Positions 1 through 6,003 of a DNA stretch of 14,286 nt are shown here, piece after piece. The notes under the pieces were generated by a model, which saw only the letters and a program-made list of their open reading frames with translations, was not told the DNA's origin and made no database searches. Source of the stretch: JANLYQ01 sp031365725 (GTDB lineage Bacteria; Actinomycetota; Actinomycetes; JACCUZ01); contig JANLYQ010000026.1 of NCBI GenBank assembly GCA_031365725.1, positions 1-14,286 of the forward strand, read 5' to 3'. Position numbers and translations under genes: made by a program. The number at the start of each line of letters is the position of its first letter. Positions within the stretch are counted from its first letter, which is position 1.

Positions 1-548
1 GGGTTGGTGGTGTTGGGCAGGTCCTCGTTCTCCTTGAACTCGTCGATGCAGGCGGTCATGAGGTGCTGCACGCGCAGCCCCTTGCTCCCGCTCTCGAGGA
101 AGTCCTTGATCGCCATCTTCTTGGCGCGGGCCACGATGTTCTCGATCATTGCGCCGGAGTTGAAGTCCTTGAAGTAGAGGACTTCCTTGTCACCGTTGGC
201 GTAGGTCACCTCGAGGAAACGGTTCTCCTCGGCCTCGGTGCCCTGCTTGCCCTGGATGAGCGTGCGGATGTAGACGATGCGCTCGCCCTTCTTGCCCGAG
301 ATCCGCGCCCAGTCGTCGGGGTTGGTGGTGTTGGGCAGGTCCTCGTTCTCCTTGAACTCGTCGACACAGGCCGCGAGCAGGTGGGATATGCGGATGCCCT
401 TCTGGCCGAGGTCGAGGAAGTCCTTGATCGCCATCTTCTTCGCCCGGTCCACGATGTTCTGGATCATCGCGCCGGAGTTGAAGTCCTTGAAGTAGAGGAC
501 CTCCTTGTCGCCGTTCGCGTAGGTGACCTCGAGGAAGCGGTTCTCCTC
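1..548 (-). repeat. In-frame 318-bp tandem repeat within arc (second copy cut by window edge)
   Basis: Unit 1 covers 548-231 (residues 471-576) and unit 2 starts at 230 (residue 577), an exact 318-base offset. Over the 228 bases visible in both copies I count about 32 mismatches (about 86% identity) and 11 amino acid changes in 76. Many mismatches are silent; others exchange similar residues such as I/V and I/L. No indel is seen and the frame is preserved. The 11 bases GAGGAGAACCG are shared at both unit starts. Unit 1 is complete and ends GKQGTEA, immediately followed by EENRF of unit 2. Confidence 0.92.
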
Positions 549-1958
549 GAGCTCGGAGTACATCCGCTCGACGGTGCGCTGGATCATCGCCGCGACGGTC
601 GCCTGCCGGTCGCCTTCGTGTTCTTTCAGGTCGTCATCGTGCAGGGGCAGCTCGGCAAGGATGTACTTGGAGAAGATGTCGCGTGCCGACTCGGCGTCGG
701 GCCGCTCGATCTTGATCTTCACGTCGAGGCGGCCGGGGCGCAGGATGGCCGGGTCGATCATGTCCTCGCGGTTGGAGGCGCCGATGACCAGGACGTTCTC
801 GAGGCCCTCCACGCCGTCGATCTCGCTCAGCAGCTGCGGGACGATGGTGTTCTCGACGTCGGAGGACACCCCGGACCCCCGGGTGCGGAACAACGAGTCC
901 ATCTCGTCGAAGAAGATGATGACCGGCGTGCCCTCGGAGGCCTTCTCGCGGGCGCGGGCGAAGACGAGGCGGATGTGCCGCTCGGTCTCCCCGACGTACT
1001 TGTTGAGCAGCTCGGGACCCTTGATGTTGAGGAAGAACGAGCGACCCTCGGGCTTGCCGGTGACTTCGGCGACCTTCTTGGCCAACGAGTTGGCGACGGC
1101 CTTGGCGATCAGGGTCTTGCCGCACCCGGGCGGGCCGTAGAGCAGCACACCCTTGGGCGGGCGCAGCCTGTGCTCGGTGAACAGCTCGGGGTGCAGGTAG
1201 GGCAGCTCGACCGCGTCGCGGATCATCTCGATCTGCATCGCGAGACCGCCGATGAGGGAGTAGTCGATGTCGGGGACCTCTTCGAGGACGAGCTCCTCGA
1301 CCTCGGACTTGGGGACCCGTTCGTAGACATAGCCCGACCGCGGCTCGAGCAGCAGTGACTCACCCACGCGGAGGTGGGTGCCGTCGAGCAGCGGCTCGGC
1401 CAACCGCACGACCTTCTCCTCGTCGGTGTGCCCGACGACCAGCGCGCGTTCGCCATCGGCGAGGATCTCCTTGAGCATGACGACCTCGCCGACCCGCTCG
1501 AAGTCCAGCGCCGCCACGACGTTCATCGCTTCGTTGAGCATGACCTCCTGGCCGCGCACCAGCGACTCGGTGTCAACCGCGGGGCTCACCGCCACGCGCA
1601 GCTTGCGACCACCGGTGAAGATGTCGATGGTCGCGTCGTCGTTGCGGGTCAGGAAGACGCCGAATCCCGCGGGCGGCTGAGCCAGCCGGTCGACCTCCTC
1701 CTTCAGCGTCACGATCTGGTCGCGCGCGTCGCGCAAGGTGCCCACGAGGCGCTCGTTCTGCGTGCTGAGCCCGGCGAGCTCGGCCTGCAGCGAGGCGACC
1801 CGGTCCTCGAGCGTGCGCAGGTGGCGCGGCGACTCGCTGAGGCGGCGGCGTAGTACCTCGACCTCCTCCTGCAACGCCCTGACCTGGGGGTCTGGCTCGC
1901 CAGCAGAGTGCGTCGGGCGCTCGTGGGCGCTCTCGTCCGGACGGTCCGTGTTCGACAC
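1..1958 (-). CDS. arc (mpa): Proteasome-activating AAA+ ATPase ARC/Mpa, 3' end outside window, with duplicated C-terminal unit
   Basis: Hexameric AAA+ ring that unfolds pupylated proteins and feeds them to the 20S proteasome in actinobacteria. Visible protein is 652 residues and still open at the window edge; family members are usually about 600 residues in total. In order: acidic N-terminus, predicted coiled coil (about 25-92), OB-type region (about 97-210), AAA+ module with Walker A GPPGCGKT (275-282), Walker B IIFFDE (347-352), sensor region VIGASNRED (391-399) and arginine-finger type RPGRLD (407-412). After the normal C-terminal region (471-576) the same sequence restarts at 577, where the family would run to its short tail ending in Gln-Tyr-Leu. 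That tail lies outside the window. Start: GTG at 1958, chosen for a strong GGGGAGG at 1972-1966, 7 bases upstream. Downstream of trmI with a 138-base gap. Identity is very secure; whether the repeated C-terminus is real is not. Confidence 0.93.
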   Translation of the reverse strand, partial: MSNTDRPDESAHERPTHSAGEPDPQVRALQEEVEVLRRRLSESPRHLRTLEDRVASLQAELAGLSTQNERLVGTLRDARDQIVTLKEEVDRLAQPPAGFGVFLTRNDDATIDIFTGGRKLRVAVSPAVDTESLVRGQEVMLNEAMNVVAALDFERVGEVVMLKEILADGERALVVGHTDEEKVVRLAEPLLDGTHLRVGESLLLEPRSGYVYERVPKSEVEELVLEEVPDIDYSLIGGLAMQIEMIRDAVELPYLHPELFTEHRLRPPKGVLLYGPPGCGKTLIAKAVANSLAKKVAEVTGKPEGRSFFLNIKGPELLNKYVGETERHIRLVFARAREKASEGTPVIIFFDEMDSLFRTRGSGVSSDVENTIVPQLLSEIDGVEGLENVLVIGASNREDMIDPAILRPGRLDVKIKIERPDAESARDIFSKYILAELPLHDDDLKEHEGDRQATVAAMIQRTVERMYSELEENRFLEVTYANGDKEVLYFKDFNSGAMIQNIVDRAKKMAIKDFLDLGQKGIRISHLLAACVDEFKENEDLPNTTNPDDWARISGKKGERIVYIRTLIQGKQGTEAEENRFLEVTYANGDKEVLYFKDFNSGAMIENIVARAKKMAIKDFLESGSKGLRVQHLMTACIDEFKENEDLPNTTN

Positions 1959-1965
1959 GGCGTCA

Positions 1966-1998
1966 CCTCCCCTGGGGGCACTCCCGGAGCCGGGAGAC
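1966..1998 (-). promoter_or_regulatory. arc leader: Shine-Dalgarno plus palindromes that could mask it
   Basis: The arc leader holds a near-perfect palindrome CTCCCGG-AG-CCGGGAG on the plus strand (1981-1996), then the ribosome binding site GGGGAGG (1972-1966, minus strand). The upstream arm GTCTCCC (1998-1992, minus strand) can pair either with the adjacent CGGGAG or with GGGAG inside the ribosome binding site. This would permit two exclusive folds. The pairing is visible in the sequence; a regulatory role is inference, and G/C-rich leaders often form such pairs by chance. Confidence 0.3.
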
Positions 1999-2009
1999 GT
2001 ATCCCTGTG

Positions 2010-2015
2010 ACCCTA
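2010..2015 (-). promoter_or_regulatory. Candidate -10 element (TAGGGT) of arc
   Basis: TAGGGT on the minus strand fits the actinobacterial TAnnnT consensus and would start transcription about 45 bases upstream of the arc GTG, leaving room for its ribosome binding site. No convincing -35 hexamer is seen at 17-18 bases. arc may also be read from promoters of the upstream genes. Confidence 0.35.
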
Positions 2016-2021
2016 CCTTCG

Positions 2022-2042
2022 GCAGGTCCGCCCGAGACCTGC
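2022..2042. promoter_or_regulatory. Inverted repeat, 7-bp arms and 7-nt loop, between trmI and arc
   Basis: GCAGGTC (2022-2028) and GACCTGC (2036-2042) are perfect reverse complements separated by 7 bases. It lies 54 bases after the trmI stop and overlaps the spacer/-35 zone of the candidate arc promoter. No T-run follows in the direction of transcription, so it is a poor classical terminator. It could be an operator or a U-less actinobacterial terminator. Confidence 0.35.
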
Positions 2043-2096
2043 AAGGTCTATCGGCACCAATTCGTGTCGCGAGAGGGGGGGCCCTGGCGCCAAGAC

Positions 2097-3041
2097 TCAG
2101 GCGTCGGCCGCGACCTCGCCGGAGGACCCCTTCGAGGGTCGTCGGCGACGCAACGGCGCAGCCACCCCGTCGGCGAGGCGACGGGTCGTGAGCAGGAAGC
2201 CGGTGTGACCGATCATGCGGTGCTCGGGCCGCACCGCCAGCCCCTCGAGGTGCCAGCCGCGCACGAGGGACTCCCAGGCCGCGGGCTCGGTGAAGCTGCC
2301 CTGCTCGCGCACCGCCTCGGCCGTGCGGGAGAGCTGCGTGGCCGTGGCGACGTAACAAATCAGGACCCCGCCCGGCACGAGGGCGCCGGCCACCGCGTCG
2401 AGGCAGTCCCACGGTGCAAGCATGTCGAGCACCACGCGGTCGACGTCAGTCTCGTCCAGGGTCTGCACGAGGTCACCGACCCGCAACCGCCACGCCGGGT
2501 GCTCCGCTCCGAAGAACGCATCCACGTTGGCGCGGGCGACGTCGGCGAAGTCCTGACGTCGTTCGTACGACGTCACCCGACCGTGGTCACCGACCGCCCG
2601 GAGCAAGGACATCGTCAGAGCACCGGAGCCGACGCCGGCCTCCACCACTCGCGCGCCCGGGAAGATGTCTGCCATGTGCACGATCTGGCCGGCGTCCTTG
2701 GGATAGACGACGGCAGCGCCGCGCGGCATCGACAGCACGTAGTCGGGCAGCAGCGGACGCAGCGCGAGGTGGGTGATGCCTCCGGTCGTGGCCACCGTGA
2801 CGCCGTCCGGGCCGCCGATCAGGTCGTCGTGGGCGATGGATCCCTTGTGGGTGAAGAACTCCTTGCCCGCAACCAGAGTGATCGTGTGCATCCGGCCCTT
2901 GGGGTCGGTGAGCTGCACCCGGTCGCCGACAGCAAGTACGCCGCGTCGCCCGGTCGCGCCGGTCGGTGCTGACTGCTCAGCTGCGTCCGGATGCTCGGAC
3001 GCGTCGGGCTGGTCGGGCTGGTCGGGCTGGTCGTCAGGCAC
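2097..3041 (-). CDS. trmI: tRNA (adenine-58-N1)-methyltransferase TrmI
   Basis: SAM-dependent methylase that makes m1A58 in the T-loop of tRNA; actinobacterial members act as homotetramers. 314 residues with the chosen GTG start. Residues 1-34 are an acidic, Asp-Gln-Pro-rich tail not typical of the family. The family N-domain starts near VGDRVQLTDPKGR (38-50), then MPRGAAVVYPKDAGQIVH (105-122), SAM-binding EAGVGSGALT (134-143), and LDMLAPWDCLD (205-215). Conserved AWESLVRGWHLEGLAVRPEH lies at 255-274. The start GTG (3041) overlaps the 3' end of the M50 gene in GTGCCTGA (8 bases). No good Shine-Dalgarno precedes it, but TAGACT lies 8 bases upstream. A longer frame opening at ATG 3137 would overlap the protease gene by about 100 bases and adds no family sequence. 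Orthologous to mycobacterial Rv2118c by recalled sequence and gene order. Confidence 0.93.
   Translation of the reverse strand: MPDDQPDQPDQPDASEHPDAAEQSAPTGATGRRGVLAVGDRVQLTDPKGRMHTITLVAGKEFFTHKGSIAHDDLIGGPDGVTVATTGGITHLALRPLLPDYVLSMPRGAAVVYPKDAGQIVHMADIFPGARVVEAGVGSGALTMSLLRAVGDHGRVTSYERRQDFADVARANVDAFFGAEHPAWRLRVGDLVQTLDETDVDRVVLDMLAPWDCLDAVAGALVPGGVLICYVATATQLSRTAEAVREQGSFTEPAAWESLVRGWHLEGLAVRPEHRMIGHTGFLLTTRRLADGVAAPLRRRRPSKGSSGEVAADA
3003..3033 (-). repeat. 9-bp tandem repeat, 3.4 copies, in the trmI 5' end
   Basis: On the plus strand GTCGGGCTG occurs three times in a row (3003-3029), followed by GTCG. On the coding strand it encodes repeated Asp-Gln-Pro near the TrmI N-terminus. The unit is a multiple of three, so copy-number change would keep the frame. 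Confidence 0.9.
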
Positions 3042-4188
3042 GGACGGGGAGTCTAGGTGCGCGCAGCGCTGCCTCGACGTCGGCGGTCGCGAGCATGCCG
3101 TAGACGTCTCCGTTGACCTCGACCACCAGGTACTCACTCGACGGCCGGGCGCCCATGGCGTCGACCAGCGACTGCCCGTGCAGATCTGCCCCGATCCGCA
3201 TCGCCGGCTCCAACCGCCGGCTGAGGTCGCCGACGCTCACCCACGGTCGGCGATCTGCGGGCACGGCCCGCACCGCACTTTCGGCCACCAGACCGATCGG
3301 GGCGCCACCGGTGTCGACGACCACGAGCCCCCGGGCGCCCGCCGGGCCGAGCCGCCGCAGCGCCTCGGCCAAGGGCAGGTCGACGGTCACCGGGATCGCC
3401 CTGCGGGTCAGGGTCCGGACCGACAGGTCGGGCAGCCGCTGCTGCAGCCGACCGTGCGCGACGGCCTGGCTGGCGCCCAGCCAGATGAAGCTGCTGAGCA
3501 GCCCGGCCCAGACCAGGTCGATGACTGAGGGGTCCCGACCGCGCAGCCCGGCGACGACGATCGGGATGATGAGCAGGACGATGGCGACCACGCGGCCGAT
3601 CCAGCCGCCGGCGACCGTGCCGGCGTGCCGACGCCCGGTGGCCCGCCACACGGCTGCGGACACGACCCGGCCACCGTCCAGCGGCAGACCGGGCAACAGG
3701 TTGAAGATGCCGACCGCGAGGTTGCTGAACCCCAACGCGCGGGCCAGCAGATGTCCGACAGTGCCGGGGTCGAGCACCGATGTGGCCGCGAACGACACCG
3801 CGGCAAGCGCCAGCGAGACCAGCGGCCCGGCCACAGCGATGCCCGCCTCTCGGCCCGGTGTGCCAGCGGGCTCGGCGATCTCGGAGACCCCGCCGAGCAG
3901 GTGCAGGCTGATCCTGCGGACCTTCAGACCAGCCCGCAGGGCAACGACCGTGTGGCTGAGCTCGTGGACCAGCACCGAGGCGTAGAGCAGGATCGCGAAC
4001 GTCAGTGACACGGCGTACCGCCACGCACCGAGGCCCGGCACGGCGCTCTCGACCGTGGCGGCGAAGCCCCACGTGATGAGGCCGGCGACGAGGAACCAGC
4101 TGGGTGCCACGTCCACCGGCACGCCGAACGGACGGGCGATCACCAGGCGCGCGGGTGCCCCGGATCTCCGGCTCGGTACGTCGTCCAC
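3034..4188 (-). CDS. Site-2-type intramembrane zinc metalloprotease (M50) with C-terminal CBS pair, Rip3-like
   Basis: Polytopic membrane protease family that cleaves substrates within the membrane; the substrate here is unknown. 384 residues. Hydrophobic segments near 30-48, 58-74, 116-135, 150-168, 197-214 and 225-241. Zinc site HELSH (75-79) lies in the second segment, and the second active-site motif NLLPGLPLDGG (163-173) supplies the conserved Asp171. Residues about 258-380 look like two CBS domains on the cytoplasmic side, the arrangement of mycobacterial Rip3 and related M50 proteins; these usually bind adenine nucleotides. Start GTG (4188) has no Shine-Dalgarno sequence but TAGACT sits 6 bases upstream. 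First gene of the leftward group leading into trmI (8-base overlap) and arc. No PDZ domain is seen, so it is not a Rip1/RseP-type protein. Confidence 0.9.
   Translation of the reverse strand: MDDVPSRRSGAPARLVIARPFGVPVDVAPSWFLVAGLITWGFAATVESAVPGLGAWRYAVSLTFAILLYASVLVHELSHTVVALRAGLKVRRISLHLLGGVSEIAEPAGTPGREAGIAVAGPLVSLALAAVSFAATSVLDPGTVGHLLARALGFSNLAVGIFNLLPGLPLDGGRVVSAAVWRATGRRHAGTVAGGWIGRVVAIVLLIIPIVVAGLRGRDPSVIDLVWAGLLSSFIWLGASQAVAHGRLQQRLPDLSVRTLTRRAIPVTVDLPLAEALRRLGPAGARGLVVVDTGGAPIGLVAESAVRAVPADRRPWVSVGDLSRRLEPAMRIGADLHGQSLVDAMGARPSSEYLVVEVNGDVYGMLATADVEAALRAPRLPVRA
3050..3055 (-). promoter_or_regulatory. Candidate leaderless -10 (TAGACT) for trmI
   Basis: TAGACT (minus strand) ends 8 bases before the trmI GTG, the spacing expected if transcription begins at or next to the start codon. 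It lies inside the 3' end of the M50 protease gene, so trmI could be made both from the upstream transcript and from its own leaderless one. No clear -35 is seen. Confidence 0.4.
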
Positions 4189-4194
4189 CCTGGG

Positions 4195-4200
4195 AGTCTA
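4195..4200 (-). promoter_or_regulatory. Candidate leaderless -10 (TAGACT) for the M50 protease gene
   Basis: TAGACT on the minus strand, 6 bases before the GTG start, with no ribosome binding site in between. It lies in the 66-base gap shared with the divergent RecB-like gene. No clear -35. Confidence 0.45.
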
Positions 4201-4241
4201 TGAAGGCCGTGGTGTGAGGCGCTTCCGTCCGACCCCGGTCG

Positions 4242-4247
4242 TAGGGT
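4242..4247 (+). promoter_or_regulatory. Candidate leaderless -10 (TAGGGT) for the RecB-like gene
   Basis: TAGGGT ends 7 bases before the ATG at 4255, so a transcript would begin at or near the start codon. No Shine-Dalgarno alternative is visible. The -35 position reads GCGCTT, a weak match. Confidence 0.45.
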
Positions 4248-4254
4248 CGCCGAC

Positions 4255-5109
4255 ATGACCAGCGATGCGCTCGAGCAGCCCGGCATCGACGCACCGGTGC
4301 AGCCGGTGGCGTCCCTGTCACCCTCGAGAGCGGGCGACTTCATGACGTGTCCGCTGCTCTACCGCTTCCGGGTGATCGACCGGCTCCCCGAGGCTCCGAG
4401 CCCGGCCGCCACCCGCGGCACGCTCGTGCACACCGTGCTGGAGCGGTTGTTCGAGCTGCCGGCCGGCGATCGGGTGTCAGCCCGGGCGCACGACATGGTG
4501 CTGCCCGAGTGGGAGGCGCTGCTGGCTGCCGAACCCGAGGTGGGCGGTCTGTTCAACGACGACGACAGTCGCGACAGCTGGTTGCAGTCGGCACGCGACC
4601 TGCTCGACGCCTACTTCGTCCTCGAGGACCCGACTCTGCTCGAGCCAGCCGAACGCGAGCTGTTCGTGGAGTGCGACCTCGAGTCGGGCCTACGTCTCCG
4701 GGGTTACGTCGACCGGCTCGACATCGCTCCGAGCGGTGCGCTGCGAGTGGTCGACTACAAGACGGGCCGTGCTCCGGGTGAGGGTTTCGAGGCCAAGGCG
4801 TGGTTCCAGATGAAGTTCTACGCCTTGGTGCTGTGGCGGTTACGGGGTGAGGTCCCGCGGTTGCTGCAGCTGCTCTATCTGGGCAGCGGAGAGAGGCTGC
4901 GCTACGAGCCGGACGAGGCTGACCTGCGGGCTACCGAGCGCAAGGTCCAGGCGGTGTGGGAAGCGATCCAACGCGCGACCGAGACCGGCGACTGGCGCCC
5001 GAGCCCGAGCCGGCTGTGCGCCTGGTGCGACCACCAGGCGCTCTGTCCCGAGTTCGGCGGCACTCCCCCGCCGCTGCCACTTCTCCCGGTGCCCCTGAGA
5101 GCACCCTGA
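4255..5109 (+). CDS. Stand-alone RecB-family PD-(D/E)XK nuclease with 4Fe-4S cysteine set
   Basis: 284 residues; a nuclease domain like those of RecB, AddB and Cas4 but with no helicase. Opens with the family pattern SLSPSRAGDFMTCPLLYRFR (21-40), then RGTLVHTVLERLFE, the acidic GYVDRLD segment and the catalytic VVDYKTG, followed by a conserved helix with Gln-Met-Lys-Phe-Tyr. Four cysteines, Cys32 plus C255-x2-C258-x5-C264, match the iron-sulfur cluster spacing of AddB/Cas4-type nucleases. The last 20 residues are proline-rich. Mycobacterial Rv2119, next to trmI, is the recalled orthologue; its DNA role is not firmly known to me. Divergent from the M50-trmI-arc group. Nothing in the surroundings suggests a CRISPR or defence role. 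Confidence 0.9.
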   Translation: MTSDALEQPGIDAPVQPVASLSPSRAGDFMTCPLLYRFRVIDRLPEAPSPAATRGTLVHTVLERLFELPAGDRVSARAHDMVLPEWEALLAAEPEVGGLFNDDDSRDSWLQSARDLLDAYFVLEDPTLLEPAERELFVECDLESGLRLRGYVDRLDIAPSGALRVVDYKTGRAPGEGFEAKAWFQMKFYALVLWRLRGEVPRLLQLLYLGSGERLRYEPDEADLRATERKVQAVWEAIQRATETGDWRPSPSRLCAWCDHQALCPEFGGTPPPLPLLPVPLRAP

Positions 5110-5171
5110 GATGTGAGCGGGATCAACCGGAGTTCACCCTGAAAGGACTGGTCGGCCTCCGGACAGGCTCC

Positions 5172-5177
5172 TAGGTT
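5172..5177 (+). promoter_or_regulatory. Candidate -10 (TAGGTT) for the ABC exporter operon
   Basis: TAGGTT lies in the 103-base gap between the nuclease gene and the ABC ATPase gene. It would give a leader of about 30 bases containing the GAGGAG ribosome binding site (5202-5207). The -35 position reads TGGTCG, a weak match. The rest of the gap contains only short inverted repeats and no gene. Confidence 0.35.
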
Positions 5178-5212
5178 GGCCGCATCAGCACGAGCGATCT
5201 CGAGGAGTCACG

Positions 5213-5998
<786 letters not shown>

Positions 5999-6003
5999 CG
6001 TCC

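Noticed and set aside
63..1358. 431-codon plus-strand open frame opposite arc
   Set aside because: Shadow of the ARC coding strand; its internal repetition only mirrors the arc tandem repeat.
3034..3137. Longer TrmI starting at ATG 3137
   Set aside because: It would overlap the protease gene by about 100 bases and adds residues that are only the shadow of the protease frame; GTG 3041 at the overlap is more plausible.
4255..5109. Cas4 of a CRISPR or defence locus
   Set aside because: The nuclease and Fe-S pattern are Cas4-like, but there are no repeats, cas genes or defence partners, and the gene order matches a housekeeping neighbourhood.
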